Shown: in pieces, positions 1 to 10,818 of the stretch | How the letters are laid out: each line of letters starts with the position of its first letter | How positions within the stretch are numbered: the first letter of the stretch is position 1 | Source of the DNA: Larix kaempferi | Lineage: Eukaryota > Streptophyta > Pinopsida > Pinales > Pinaceae | DNA length: 64,000 nt | Reading direction: 5' to 3' | Assembly: GCA_027924585.1 (NCBI GenBank) | Contig: BSBM01000372.1 | Location: forward strand, 36,902,501 to 36,966,500 | The notes under the pieces: model-generated | The model's database searches: none | Told to the model about the DNA's origin: nothing | The model's input: the letters and a program-made list of their open reading frames with translations, nothing else | Made by a program: the position numbers and the translations under genes

Positions 1-480
1 TTCCCTTTACTGCAAAACCCTCTAATTGTTTCATGTATATTTCTTCTTCCAAATCACCATGCATAATTGTTGTCTTCACATCCATCTATTCTACTTCCAG
101 ATCAAAAGCAGCAGCAATAGAAAAAAGAAATCTAATAAAAGTTGATTTAGAAATAGGAGATAAAACCCCATCAAAATCAATTCTCTCCACCTAGGAATAA
201 CCCTTAGCTACTATGTGAGCTTTGTACTTCTCCACCTTACCGTGTGCATTCAACTTCTTCTTAAACACCCATTTGCTACCAATAGGTTTTCTTTCATCCA
301 ACGACTCAACTGGATCCCAAGTCTTATTTTTATCCAAAGCATTCATTTTTTCAACCATGGTCTTCTTTCAAAGTTTACTTTCCTCTTAATCTACTACCTC
401 CCTAACAAATCTAGAATCATCATTAATAATAGATAAAGAAAAATTAGAGTAGAAATCAGGGCAGATATACCTTTCTAGTT
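1..480 (-). pseudogene. copia reverse transcriptase, N-terminal part (decayed)
   Basis: On the minus strand the translation gives AFDLEVE, a stop, then MDVKTTIMHGDLEEEIYM and KQLEGFAVKG. This is the Ty1/copia RT segment that normally reads as a Q-M-D-V-K-T-A-F-L-H-G-x-L-x-E-E-I-Y-M series. The first catalytic aspartate (in MDVKT) is present, and the preceding glutamine codon has become a stop. The YVDD catalytic box would lie left of base 1. Just upstream, around 130-200, the frame reads DFDGVLSPISKSTFIRFLFSI, also typical of copia RT. It is non-functional. Confidence 0.8.
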
Positions 481-604
481 GTCTTCTTTCATGAACAGAT
501 CTTCTCAAGGATAGAACTTGAGGTTCTTCCTTGGGGTGGACTTCCTATTTGAGAGGAACTCTAACCCCTCTAAATACAACATATCAATTAATGAGTTCCA
601 AAGT

Positions 605-1340
605 TTAACATTTTATATCATATTTATAACCAATAAAAATACATTTTTTAGCTTTATTATCCAATTTACTCTTATTTTCTTTTGGAACATTGAAATAAAC
701 ATCACAACCAAAAACTCTAAGATGTTTAAAAGAACGTTTTTTACCATCCCATGCCTCATGTAGAGTTTTGTCAACTAGTGTTGATGTAGGTGATAGATCT
801 ACCAAGTAACATGAAAGTATACATTGCCTCTACTCACAATTCCCATGGTAAGCCTACACCACTAAACTTACTCATTTCCTTCTCCATCAATTTTTGGTCA
901 TCCTTTCAACAGCTCCATTTTGTTGATATGTGTATGGAATAATATTTTGCCTTATTATTCCACACTTATTACATAATTCCTCCAAGTCATTTCCACAAAA
1001 CTCTCCACCATTATATGTCCTCAACACCTTTTATTTTCTTCTCTACCTAGTTTTCTACAAGAGCTTTAAACTCTTTAAATTTTCTAAAAACCTCAAATTT
1101 CTTATGGAGGAAATAGACCCATGTGTTCATCAAGAAATCATTAATGAATGAAACCTAATACACAAATTTAACAAGTGATAGAACGAGAACAAATTCAAAC
1201 ACAACATTGTATATTAACTCCAAGATTCATTTTGCTCTTACAACATCGGATGAAAATCTCATCCAATTCTATTTACCATATATGCAATGTTCACAGAAAT
1301 CAAAATCTAATGAACAATCAAAGATATCTTCAACCATACA
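605..1340 (-). pseudogene. copia integrase (decayed)
   Basis: Minus-strand translation around 1060-880 gives RTYNGGEFCGND followed by PYTYQQNGAVERM, matching the end of the copia integrase core (usually R-T-D-N-G-G-E-F and P-Q-Q-N-G-V-A-E-R-M). The second catalytic aspartate has become tyrosine; the glutamate in VERM remains. Bases 805-605 then encode the conserved C-terminal part: LHEAWDGKK, HLRVFGCDVYFNVPKE and KKCIFIGY. Several stops and frame changes separate these pieces. The family is clear and the enzyme is dead. Confidence 0.82.
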
Positions 1341-1355
1341 TTTACCATGTAATTC

Positions 1356-1688
1356 TCAAAGGCCCTTCTCTCCAATATGTCTCAATTTTTTATGCCATAG
1401 CATTGTCTTGTCTACAAGGACAATAGGGGTCTCATCTTCTACATTGTTATCCTGAAAAACAATAGAACTATTACACCCTTCAATGAAAGTGTTTCCCAAC
1501 AACTTGTACAAAGTTCCAATCTGAACTCTCCGCATCAACATCATTGCTTGAACCATCTTGCATGTGTCCTTTTCAAATACAGCATGCACACCTACATCAC
1601 CCATCTTATCTACAAATATCAAGTTTCTAGCCAAATTTGGAAAGTGTAAAACTCCAATAAGAGTTTTAATCCTTCCATCTTTGAACAA
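1356..1688 (-). pseudogene. copia GAG-pre-integrase segment
   Basis: A 110-codon frame ends in LWHKKLRHIGEKGL, the hallmark of the GAG-pre-integrase domain that precedes copia integrase (usually L-W-H-x-R-L-G-H). Upstream in the same frame are GRIKTLIGVLHFPNLARNLIFVDKM, the junction between protease and this domain in many plant copia elements. The histidine and the WH pair are retained. The frame is open here but is flanked by broken sequence on both sides, so it is a remnant. Confidence 0.82.
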
Positions 1689-1689
1689 T

Positions 1690-1985
1690 GATTTTGGCTA
1701 TTGAGTCATCTACTAAAAAACATCACTTCCATTGTAGTTTTCATATTCACAAAACCACTCCCTAAGAGGAGTCATATGAAATAAAACACCAAAGTCCATC
1801 AACGATACATCATGATCTATGTGTGTACTTGTAAATGCCAAGTAAACTTCACCTCTTTCGTTTGCAAAGGGTTGTGTTTTTGTGGAAGGAACATCGTCAA
1901 ATCCCTTATCTTTATCAACACTATTAGGTCTACAATTTTTCTTATAATGTTCAACTTTATCGCATTTCCCAACATCTCTTTTTAA
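1690..1985 (-). pseudogene. copia aspartic protease and zinc knuckle (decayed)
   Basis: Minus-strand bases about 1800-1738 read SLMDFGVLFHMTP then LREWFCEYE. This corresponds to the copia protease active site (normally D-S-G-A-S-F-H-M-T) with the catalytic aspartate kept and the following serine changed to phenylalanine. Bases about 1971-1929 encode a zinc knuckle reading KCDKVEHYKKNC. The C-x4-H-x4-C half is intact, but the first cysteine of the expected C-x2-C is a valine. Together they place the gag-protease boundary here. Confidence 0.75.
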
Positions 1986-2128
1986 ATTTCCTTGGAGATT
2001 TATATCTACCTCTAGACTTAGATATGCCTCAAGAAAGCCTATTTTTTCTCTCTTGGGAACAACTTCTAACTAATAAAACATCCTTGGCCACACCCTCCAT
2101 GGATATTCTCCTTGTTTCCTCTGATGAT

Positions 2129-2143
2129 AAAGATGCAACTACA
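2129..2143. repeat. Target-site duplication, left copy, of the LINE-like insertion
   Basis: AAAGATGCAACTACA, matching 3584-3598 at 14 of 15 positions. The copia gag coding sense is continuous when one copy and the insert are removed. Confidence 0.75.
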
Positions 2144-3583
2144 CCTGGACGCAAGTGATAACCGTGGTTTGGGGCATGGGGCAGGACGTGTGGCATGTGC
2201 ACGTGGTGGATCCTAAGGTGTCATTCATTCAAGTTGCGTGATGATTATAAGGCAAGTCAACAATGGCGGTTTATGATTAAGTCGAATGGGGTGGTACGAG
2301 CTCTGTGTTTATAGTCAGTTCATGATGTGCGGATTAATGATCCCACAGGGTGGAAAACCTCCTGGAAGTACAGGCGTTGGTCTGAGTATGATTAGATCTT
2401 CACCTATTTTGATGGTGTATTTGATAGTTAAACAATTTGTGATGCACAATAGCACAATGGATTGGGGAGATTTAGTCAATACTGGGCTATTGGAGTCATG
2501 GGCCTGTTGAGGGGTTGTCAAATTTCTAGGTGGCGAAAGCAAGGGTGGTAGGGTGTCTAAAACTATGGCTCCCAAGGGTCGTCTGGTGAGAGGCAGAGGA
2601 AAAGGGAAGGCCAAGGCAGCGACTCCCTGGATCACGCGTAAGCAGTGTAAATTTGCGGAGGCAACTTATTTCTTCCAGCAATGTATTCCCATGGAGATTC
2701 AAGCAGAAATTGAGGAGGTGGGGTGTGGTCTTTGGGAGGGGCTGTAAAATGATAAACCTAAGGCTAAATTTGATGTCTTTGTAGAATGGGTGCAAGACCC
2801 AAGCACGACTAAGTGTCACCTAGCCATGCACGAGCGGATGATTCGTTGTTCTAGGTGATGAAGGGTCTCTTAGCCAAGGTGCTCATAGACAAGAAAGCTA
2901 AGGAGAAGGGTGATGAAGAGTTGGTGAGGGCTAGAAAGTTCATAATGATGATTGTAGGCTCATACATAGGAAAATTGATGTTATTACTAGTAAAATGGGG
3001 ATCTGTTTAGCCCTTCATGTGCTCTCGGATGTGGGTGGTGGCCCATTAGCGCAGCGGCCGATGGGGATGCCGGGTTCATCTCCAGGCGCACAAGCTCAGG
3101 GCTCGATGAAAGCTTAAGGTCTGACATCTAGCTCCCAAGTGCATGGTTGATATTTTGTTTGTTGTTTCTTTCCTCAATTTTGGTTGTGGAGAATATGATA
3201 ACGGATAACAGAGGTTGGGTATATATTAGGTTTGGTTTTCAAGTTGTAGCAGTTAGTTGTTGATAGTTATGGGTCTGATTTATGGTTACTATATGGGTAT
3301 AATGGCTCAAGTTCTAAATTGTAATGGGTGTACAGGTCTGTGGAAGAAAATCTTAGTCTGTGTGAAACCATTTTGGGCTGGTCAATCGATTGGATAGGCC
3401 ATAGAAGGGATTGGCAAGGAAAGGTGGTAGTTTGAGTTTGTAGTTTTTGTTTATGTGGTTAGATGGGTTGACCTAGTTTTGGATGTTTGTTATTCCAGGC
3501 CTCTCAAGACATATACTCTTGGATGATCTAACTCTCTTGTGTTTATGTTAATATAATTCTGACTTTATTCCAAACAAAAAAAC
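2144..3583 (+). mobile_element. 1.44-kb LINE-like retroposed insertion inside the copia element
   Basis: The copia gag frame stops at 3599 and resumes at 2143 on the minus strand. The intervening 1440 bp end in an adenine-rich tail (AAACAAAAAAACAAAG at about 3572-3587). Both sides carry a 15-bp direct repeat with one mismatch (2129-2143 and 3584-3598). A target duplication of this length plus an A-rich 3' end points to LINE-machinery retroposition on the plus strand. The body has a short basic frame (2553-2747, KGRLVRGRGKGKAKAATP) that I do not recognise, and no reverse transcriptase. It could be a 5'-truncated LINE, a non-autonomous derivative or a retroposed transcript. Confidence 0.68.
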
Positions 3584-3598
3584 AAAGCTGCAACTACA
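3584..3598. repeat. Target-site duplication, right copy, of the LINE-like insertion
   Basis: AAAGCTGCAACTACA, one mismatch to 2129-2143. It lies directly after the A-rich tail of the insertion. Confidence 0.75.
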
Positions 3599-4100
3599 TC
3601 CTCAAACTTTAATGCGGATTAAGTAGCACTACCAATTGCTACAACTAAATTATCTCAAGAGTCTAACAAAGAACATGACGAGGTAATACACTTATTTTTT
3701 TCCTCCATCTTAATATTAACAAAGGCCAATTGACTTATCAAAGTAATAAAAACATTTAGATTATCTATCATAGTGTCGCCATCATCCATCCTAAGATGAT
3801 ACAACTTTCACAGAAATAAATTGTTTACCAAGGACTTTGACTGATACAAATTCCCCAACTTATCCCATAGCTTCTTTACACTATCTTCACCAAAAACATT
3901 CAACAACACTAAATCTAAGAAGCAAAGTTGAATCATTCTTCTCGCTTTGTATTTAGTTTTTCTCGATCTTCTTTCGACATACTAGTGGGATTTGTACAGG
4001 GATCCGCAGCAATCCATTGATCTCTATCTATAAAAAAATATTCAATCTTCAACCTTTATAACTCAAAGCTCTAACCGTTAAACTACTCAATTTCTAATTT
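3599..4100 (-). pseudogene. copia gag (UBN2-type) remnant
   Basis: The minus strand from about 3870 to 3600 reads DKLGNLYQSKSLVNNLFL, then KLYHLRMDDGDTMIDNLNVF, ITLISQLAFVNIKMEE and LVVAIGSAT. This matches the UBN2/retrotransposon gag family found at the start of plant Ty1/copia polyproteins. Stops replace several codons, mostly by C-to-T or G-to-A changes. The gag continues across the 1.44-kb insertion: bases 2128-2000 read EETRRISMEGVAKDV, the segment before the zinc knuckle. Confidence 0.8.
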
Positions 4101-4229
4101 TGAATTGCTCACCATTTATTTGCACAAAGATCCCACTCGACGAGTTTATCATAGACCCAAGATACCCTTGTTTTCCACAAGATGAGATCAACCTTATCAA
4201 CAAAGGCACCCCCCTAAATCTAATTACCT

Positions 4230-4240
4230 CTCTGATACCA
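4230..4240 (-). other. Primer-binding site of the copia element (initiator Met tRNA)
   Basis: On the minus strand TGGTATCAGAG lies directly inside the LTR. It is complementary to the 3' end of plant initiator methionine tRNA, the usual primer of Ty1/copia elements. It fixes the LTR edge at 4241. Confidence 0.8.
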
Positions 4241-4651
4241 AACGAAAAACTTTAATAAACAAGTGTAAAAAAAGTACCAACCAAAATATAAAACACAAAT
4301 AACAGTGGCTCACACGCATTACACAAAAAACACAAAATTGGAAAAAAACAGCATTACTAAGAATTTCCCCTCTATTTCATTGTATCACCTTTTATGTTTA
4401 CAATACAATATTAACATCCAAAACCCTAATCCATTAACCTAGATTAAATTGAAATCTCAACTTCTTGAACAAAATTATTTTACAATGCATCGCAAAATCA
4501 TGGGCCAAAAATAACTCAAAACAATCCAAAAAACAGACCCAAAAAATTCTTCAGGGATTCTAGCCCCCCATACCCCCTAAGCAAGGGTCTAATCAACCTC
4601 GTAGACCCCCTTGCTTTAAGAATCTACAAATATTACAACACATGTCCAACA
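4241..4651 (-). repeat. 5' LTR of the copia element
   Basis: This 411-bp stretch lies between the primer-binding site and a TGTTGGACATGTG start on the minus strand (4651 downward), giving the standard TGTT opening. The inner end no longer shows a clean CA. The 3' LTR is outside the window, so the boundary rests on the primer-binding site and the TG terminus only. The 43 bp between this LTR and the LINE target duplication at 4695 hold nothing I recognise. Confidence 0.6.
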
Positions 4652-4694
4652 ATAACAACTTTTTCAAATTACCCAATCTAAACTCAATTATCGG

Positions 4695-4712
4695 ATATAT
4701 ATATATATAACA
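4695..4712. repeat. Target-site duplication of the LINE, left copy
   Basis: Eighteen bases, 15 of them an alternating AT run, then ACA. The identical 18 bases occur at 46408-46425. The simple sequence lowers the weight of the match, but the flanking ends agree: 5' UTR-like sequence and ORF1 follow here, and ORF2 plus a 3' UTR precede the other copy. Confidence 0.7.
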
Positions 4713-4878
4713 CTGATCTTGGCGTGATGGAGCATGGAGGCTCTGAACCAGCTCGAGGCCCGAAGGTGACGTTTATTGGACAAGGACAGTTCGCATAATC
4801 CGATGGACTCCCTTCTCCCGTTCTTGTTTATGTCTGAGTGGTTTCGCAGTTTCTCCTTTTACCCCCTGTTCAGCTGGG

Positions 4879-5459
4879 ATGTATCTCGACATAGTCAACT
4901 ACGAAGAGTCGGATTCCGAACCCATTTTTTATACGGACGAAGACATCCATACTCACAGTCATCCTTCCTTTACTCCTTTCAACTCTGCCTCCCCTTTCAA
5001 TTCCCCTCCCACGCAGGTCATTAATAACATGTCGTCAGCTCCCATAATTTCACACACTCCCAGCACGTCTTCCCCGGATCATCCAAAACTTCGATCTGAT
5101 CACCGGCCTTGTACGATAGCGTCTATTGCCACGTTTTCGCTTGATCCGGCCTTGCCCAGTTCAAACAATGAAGAACAACGAAATAATATTGATCACCACC
5201 CACATGCTAATAAGAAAAGCATTAGGCCGAAGAAAAAATGTCTGGAACTGGTGGTAGGCAAGGATATCCAAATTTCAGAAATTCTGGATTATTTGAAGCA
5301 TGCACTTGTGGGTCGCTTCTGTGGTAAATTCACAGGTAAAGAAGCTCTTTCGTCCTGGATGGATCGTCACTGACTCCCCGCAATCGGTTATACTCCATAG
5401 TTCCATATCCTCCCCGCGGTTGGTTTCTGTTCAAGGTCGGGGAAAAAGAAGAGGCTATC
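4879..5459 (+). pseudogene. LINE ORF1, N-terminal piece (DUF4283-like)
   Basis: The frame opens at ATG 4879 with an acidic, serine- and proline-rich N-terminus. It then reads GKDIQISEILDYLKHALVGRFCGKFTGKEAL and SSWM, typical of the start of the DUF4283 domain in plant LINE ORF1 proteins, which bind nucleic acid. A TGA at 5371 and a second stop near 5398 break it, followed by a frameshift. The other frame gives PRGWFLFKVGEKEEAI just before element A begins at 5460. The protein resumes at 15106. An earlier ATG at 4776 is in another frame and looks unrelated. Confidence 0.75.
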
Positions 5460-6852
5460 GTAATGTCCCCATTTTGACCCCACTGCATTAAAATGTAAAT
5501 AATGTAATATTGTTATAAAATACTAGTGAGGAACTCAAGGCCAAGGCCCCGCCATCGATTTATTGATGCATATGGTTTACGTGATATCCAAGCACATTGG
5601 AATTGCAAATATCATATAAATATGCATTTTAATAAAATACCCACAACTAGCTATGCAATGCAACACGCGATGGGGGCATGATTTTACAAGGAATTGGGAG
5701 GGAAAACATTCAAACCCTTGAGCCAATCAAGTCAAGCCAAGTGTCAATGAGAGAACCCATGAACCCTCAACTACCCAGGTTGACTTTTGTACCCAATCAT
5801 TCATTTCTCCCAAGAACTGGTTGAGGTACTTAATGCCTTGGGGAATGGGAGGTATGGCTGTCCAAATTCGGGTATGGGAAAGCCACCCTTCATGGAAAAG
5901 GGCATTTGGATTCTTGGGCAAGAAAAGAGCCATGAATTTCTCCCCAGTCCATTACCCATCAACCAGTTTCTCTCCCTCACGAGTTGGGAGCTACCTGGGC
6001 GTTTTCCAACCACATTTTTCTGGTTTTTCTTTGTTTCCTAGCTGGGAGAAGGGCATTTTCATGCTTCCAAACCATGGGAAGGAAGGGGAAATCGATTTGG
6101 GGTCTATAGAGGCTATTTTGGATCACTGAATGCTTGTATATCTGTGGGAGAAATCATTTTCTTCCCTGTGGTCGAATTTCCCTCTCCCAATCCGTTTTTG
6201 AGGTGCCCACGATTTGGGGAAAACCCATGGCCATCTTGTTGGTAAACCCCATTGTTAAAAATGTGTATGCATGCCCAATGATTGTGCTTGCTGTGTGTAA
6301 GTAGTGTATGTTGAGGTATGGGTTATGGGTATCCCTTGATTTGGCTTGAGCTTGAGTGTAAGCATCCAGAAATGAAGAGGGTTTGGATTTATCCTGATAA
6401 ACCCAGTTGTGGACTGGCTTGGCTTAGATGAAATGATTATTTGGCTGTGGATGAGCTTGAAGGTCCCTTTTCCTTGTAGAAATCATGCCCATATCGGGGG
6501 TGGTCTCTGAGTGCTGAAATAATACAGGTTGGGCAGAGACCTATGGTTGGGTGGAACGTTGAAGCGACATAGCTAGTTGCTTGGGACAATTGCACAATGA
6601 AGATGAGTATATTCTTATGTGTATTTAATTCTGCAATGTTTTAATTTGATGATTGTATTGATATGTTGTATGCATATGAAATGTGTGTGGACGATTTGTT
6701 TATTTCCGTTGTACATGTTTGTTGAATTGTATCTGCACACATTGGTATTAATTCGTATGAATCTAATGAATCGGGCTGAGTTTATGTAAAATCCCCATAG
6801 ATTGGTATCATGTTCCCTTCCTTTAATTGGGTCCACGGGAGGGGATGTTACA
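5460..6852 (+). repeat. Element A 5' LTR
   Basis: It starts GTAATGTCCCC (first T lost) and ends GGGGATGTTACA. It carries the conserved U3 motif AGCTCAAGGCCAAGGCCC in near-identical form at about 5532-5550. It includes a CCAGT/ACTGG hairpin at 6403-6417. Confidence 0.88.
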
Positions 6853-6854
6853 GA

Positions 6855-6866
6855 ATGGTATCAGAG
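6855..6866 (+). other. Element A primer-binding site (initiator Met tRNA)
   Basis: TGGTATCAGAGC begins two bases after the LTR ends in TTACA. It is complementary to the initiator methionine tRNA 3' end. Confidence 0.85.
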
Positions 6867-7020
6867 CGATGGTTGCAACATTGGGCCTATATGGGCCAAC
6901 TTGAACAACTTGCAGAGGTAAGTATTCATCCTTCTCAACACTGATCATTAAGAAAATTTCAAAAAACAAATTGAAAATTTGAAAAAAATTCTAAGCGTTT
7001 TTTAGTTTTTTCTGCTAAGT

Positions 7021-7500
7021 CTGTGTCGGAGCAAGATTTCGAGTTCCGCCGAAATGGTAGGCTCAAGTTTGCGAGTTGTGCTGAAACAGTCGGCAGAAAA
7101 TCAATAAGTTCGCCGAAAAAGAAGGAAAATTTCGGCGAAAAAGGAAAAAATTCGTCGAAACGAGACGGCGCTGAATCGTGAGTTCCGCCGAAACGGATTG
7201 GCGATCGGCAAAAAAGTTGGGAGTTTTTCTCTGGAACGGATCGAAGGCAAATCGCAAGTTGCGCCGAAACGGTCGGTGGAAGATGGCGAGTTGCGCCGAA
7301 ATGGTTGGCGGAAGATGGCGAGTTGCGTTGATCGGCAGGAAAGGCTGAGTCGTGCCAAAACGGTCGGCGAAGAAAGTCGAGTTCTCCAATCGGAGGGAAA
7401 CGCTGAGTTCACCGAAGTGGTCGGAAAGAAATGGCGAGTTGGCGAGGAAACGGATCGGAAAGAAACTCTGAGTTCGTCGATCGCCGTAAGTCGGTGAGTT
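7021..7500 (+). repeat. CpG-rich irregular repeat array in the element A leader
   Basis: Short diverged repeats built on GAGTTCCGCCGAAACGG and GTCGGCGAAGA recur about every 25-40 bases. By hand count there are roughly 53 CpG dinucleotides in 480 bases, while the rest of the element is CpG-poor. The open frames on both strands here are by-products of the repeats. The array starts about 150 bp after the primer-binding site, the same place where element C has a different minisatellite. Confidence 0.75.
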
Positions 7501-7730
7501 GCTCGGGCAAGCCCCCTTGACCCCGGTCGTCCCCCGGAGATAGTCGTTGAATATGCTTGGAATGTGCACTATGAATTGCATAAACGGGTTGCGGAATCCT
7601 CAGTAAGAGTAATACGTTGTAATATCCATTATGGAGGATGAAAGAGGGAATTTTCTCACCTTGAACTATTTCTGTTTTCAGCATAAGAAGTGTATTCTTA
7701 GAAAATAGCAAGCAGGAATGTTTTACATAC

Positions 7731-7731
7731 G

Positions 7732-7766
<35 letters not shown>
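7731..7766. repeat. AT dinucleotide microsatellite in element A
   Basis: An alternating TA run with one CA interruption, about 36 bases long. Confidence 0.85.
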
Positions 7767-10163
7767 TGAATCGCTACTTGGTGAGAAATCACGACTAATG
7801 AATCATTGTGTGCTTGGGAGGGAAGCAAAGAAAATGATCAACTATGATGTGGAGGACGAACTCCATGTCATGGTGGGGAATTGGAAAGGGATAATTCCTT
7901 AACTCCTCTCTTGTTATTATATTTATATTTCCTGAGTTTCATATACTGAAAATTATGGCATAGGGATGTCGGAAATGCAAGAGAGTAGCAGATTAAATGC
8001 ATATGAATTAGTGGGCATGATCAAAGAATCATCGCATAGTGCTTGTGAATTGATTATGCATGAGAATGATGTTGCATATGGGTAAAGGTAGTGAAGTTAC
8101 ACATGCAATGGCCCATTAATGGTATTTCCTATGGTTGATGAAAATTAATGTTGTTGATAATGGTCGTACAAATCGGACCACAGAAGCGTGATTGAAAATG
8201 CAAGAGATTAGATAGATGAAGTGAATATGCATTAGTTGGAATACTAATAGACATTGCACAGTGCATGTGAAAATGTTGTGCATATATATATATGATATTG
8301 CATATTGGTAAAATAGTGAGGTTTTACATATGCAATGAGACACTTAAGATAATTATTGTGGTTTCTAAATATTAGTTGTGTTCGCATTGGTTGTAGGACC
8401 AAAGACAACCGAAGCATGGCTAAGATGTGGATGATGTTGTTGCATATGACCAACAACCTTATGAGGAAAGGTTGGGGTAACAAATCTATGATCGTGAGGT
8501 TGTAAAAAGGACTGTGAAGCCTTGGTAAGAGGAAAACTGGTCAGGTAACATCAAGCGATGTTAATGACAGCCATGCAGGTGATGGTTATTTGTGCTTAAA
8601 TTGCATGACTATTGAAAGAGGATTTGGTAAGGTCTCTTCAACTATGTTTAAACTATGTTGATTTGGTTTGCATGTGGTATTGAGTGCCTGAATGTGAATG
8701 TTAACCCACCGAGTATGGTGAGGTGTGGGTAAGTAAAGGAAAGGAGCCTTGCACCCTATAGTTTCTTAGAAACCTCAATGCATTCATATGAAATTATATC
8801 ATGCCATTTGTGTATGTTGGTTGTGAGTTTAACAACCAAAGCAAGTGATGACTTGTGGTCCTGTTGTGGTAGTGCATGCCATATGAAACAGCCATGGTTA
8901 GGCCATAATAGGATAGAATGCATAGTATTCCTGGGTTAATGCAAGGTTGTATTGAGGGGTTATGCATTGAGTGAATGAACATTAAAAGATTATGTAAATG
9001 TTGTGAATGTGCATGCATATGTGTGGGTGCACATGTTGAGATGCATTGTGTGAATGCATGGGTGTGACATATATATGTTTCAATGCAGTTAGATAATGGA
9101 TGAAATGGTGGACTATTGCTAATCATGAGACCATTTCATGAGCTGCTATGAATGCAAGAGAAAGACTACGTGAAGAAGGTAGACGTTGATGGGTTACCGG
9201 AGTGCTCTGTTGGAAGGACAGAGTTGCATGAAATGTGAAGTAATGAGTATTTACAGTTTATTTAAATTGCACGGATAATGGGAATGTGTCTAGAAATTAA
9301 ATTATTATGATAATGATGCTTATACAAATGTATATATATTTCATTGCATTTCAAATGTTAACAGCTGAAGGTGTTTGAACTATTGAGTGTTATAATTCTG
9401 AGATCACTTCAGTGACTATTGTAGCAATGAAAAGGTTATATGCATAGATACTCACAACATGCTTGGCTGATTGAAGTTTCAGATTTCAAGTAGAAAAATC
9501 TTGCGTATGGCAATGAGGATAAGTCCATAGTAAAGACCGAGATCTACCATGTGGAGAAGCCAAAGGTTATGAGAAGTTTTTCATGGTTGTGAAATTTAAC
9601 TTATGCATGAAATAGGTCTGAAAATTGTCTGATTTAAATTTATGAGAATAATCTCATGGTTGCAAATCTAATTTCTGTAGGAAACAGATTTGTAAATTTC
9701 AGATTTGAAATTTTGCTAATAATTGCTAATGACTGTTTGGCTTATATAAAATTGTGTCAAGAGGACATGTTGTAGGTGGATGTTCATGTATGGTAGCAAG
9801 GGTGAAACCATAATGGACAGATTGATACCACTTGCAAGAGCCAAATAATATGAGGATAGCCTCATTGCTAAGCAAATCAATTTCTGTAGTAGACAGAATT
9901 GCAAATTCATATTGAATTTAATTATTAATGACATTGATTGGTTATGGAACAATCAGATTTGAAATTTATTGTTAAATGTTGCTGACTGTTTGGCTATTTG
10001 ATAAGTGTGTCAGGATGACACATTGCAGGAAGACCATGTGTGATGGCCTGCAGAAGCCAAACTAGATGGGAAGGATTCCATGCTTTGGAAATGGGTTTCG
10101 GGTGAAACGCCATTGTAAATGTTGATAATGTCTCAGCCGAACTACATGTTGGTAAAGCATGTG

Positions 10164-10168
10164 AGTGA
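10164..10168. repeat. Target duplication of the solo LTR, left
   Basis: AGTGA, identical to 10814-10818. Confidence 0.8.
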
Positions 10169-10813
10169 TGTTGATGTATATGTAACTTCGGAATGTATTT
10201 CATATATGTATATTGTATTCCTATAGAGATGTTATTATTCCTCTATACGGAAGTGTCGTCATTTATATTGTAAGAGTCGTAACTTATACTTGATGGGTTA
10301 TTAGACCACCTTGTTGGGGTCGGCCCTGTATAAGTCATGTGGGTCGAAGGGTTATTAGACCACCCTATTGGGGGTCGGCCATGTGGGTCAAAGGGTTATT
10401 AGACCACCCTATTGGGTGTCGGCCCAGTCAGCATTATGTTATGTGGTTAAGTTAAGGCCAACCTAATAAAGGTTATTAGGCAAGTCAAGTCAAGTATAAA
10501 TAGAGTGTGGGAGGCACTCTATTTCATCATTCTATTCTCTCTCACACTCTTGGGAGAGTGGCGCACTTGTGGAGGAGGAGAAGCTCCTGCTAGGAGATTT
10601 CTATCTCTTATGCTTGGGTTGTATCATTGCTCTATCTATCTCTGAGGAAGTTATTGGGGTTTTTCACCTTTATGGTTTTCCCCAAGTAAACTCTGTGCCT
10701 CTTGTGTACTTGCATTATTGTGTCCATGATTCATATGCTGTAGATATGTTGTACATGTTGTTCTCTCAGTTAAGATCCTAGATCAGATTGAAGTAAATTC
10801 TGAAAAATTAACA
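10169..10813 (+). mobile_element. Solo LTR inserted in element A
   Basis: This 645-bp segment begins TGTTGATG, ends AATTAACA (TGTT/AACA inverted ends), is flanked by AGTGA on both sides and is missing from the matching place in element C (near 35140). A promoter-like TATAAATAG lies at 10495-10503, and three partial repeats starting GGGTTATTAGACCACC at 10295, 10349 and 10393 lie in the U3-like part. With no second LTR or interior it is best read as a solo LTR left by recombination. The family is not identified. Confidence 0.8.
10495..10503 (+). promoter_or_regulatory. TATA box of the solo LTR
   Basis: TATAAATAG in a 645-bp LTR, followed by pyrimidine-rich sequence and TCTCTCTC-type initiator context. 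Confidence 0.6.
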
Positions 10814-10818
10814 AGTGA
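10814..10818. repeat. Target duplication of the solo LTR, right
   Basis: AGTGA, identical to 10164-10168. Confidence 0.8.

Larger units (their letters stand above)
1..4651 (-). mobile_element. Ty1/copia LTR retrotransposon, 5' half, truncated by the window edge
   Basis: Read on the minus strand from right to left, the order is LTR (4651-4241), primer-binding site (4240-4230), gag, a zinc knuckle, protease, GAG-pre-integrase, integrase and the start of reverse transcriptase, which leaves the window at base 1. This domain order (integrase before reverse transcriptase) is diagnostic of Ty1/copia. Every domain carries stops or frameshifts, so the copy is dead. A 1.44-kb insertion (2144-3583) interrupts it between gag and the zinc knuckle. 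The 3' LTR must lie left of the window. The superfamily call is secure; the lineage within copia is not resolved. Confidence 0.9.
7501..10168 (+). other. Element A interior, non-coding block shared with element C
   Basis: No credible gene. From about 7840 onward the block aligns in order with element C 33080-35150, for example around 8160-8420 versus 33220-33430 and 9460-10130 versus 34490-35110. It contains three TTTGGCT/AGCCAAA inverted pairs (left arms at 9462, 9736, 9989; right arms at 9558, 9839, 10055) and short hairpins at 9755-9767 and 10007-10021. Reading frames on both strands are short and not conserved. Confidence 0.7.

Noticed and set aside
2315-2819. Minus-strand frames of about 100 codons across the LINE-like insertion
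   Set aside because: No family match; the A-rich tail and target duplication place the insert's sense on the plus strand.
7063-7581. 172-codon minus-strand frame and overlapping plus-strand frames
   Set aside because: They lie in the CpG-rich repeat array of element A. Codon patterns follow the repeat and no frame is kept in element C.
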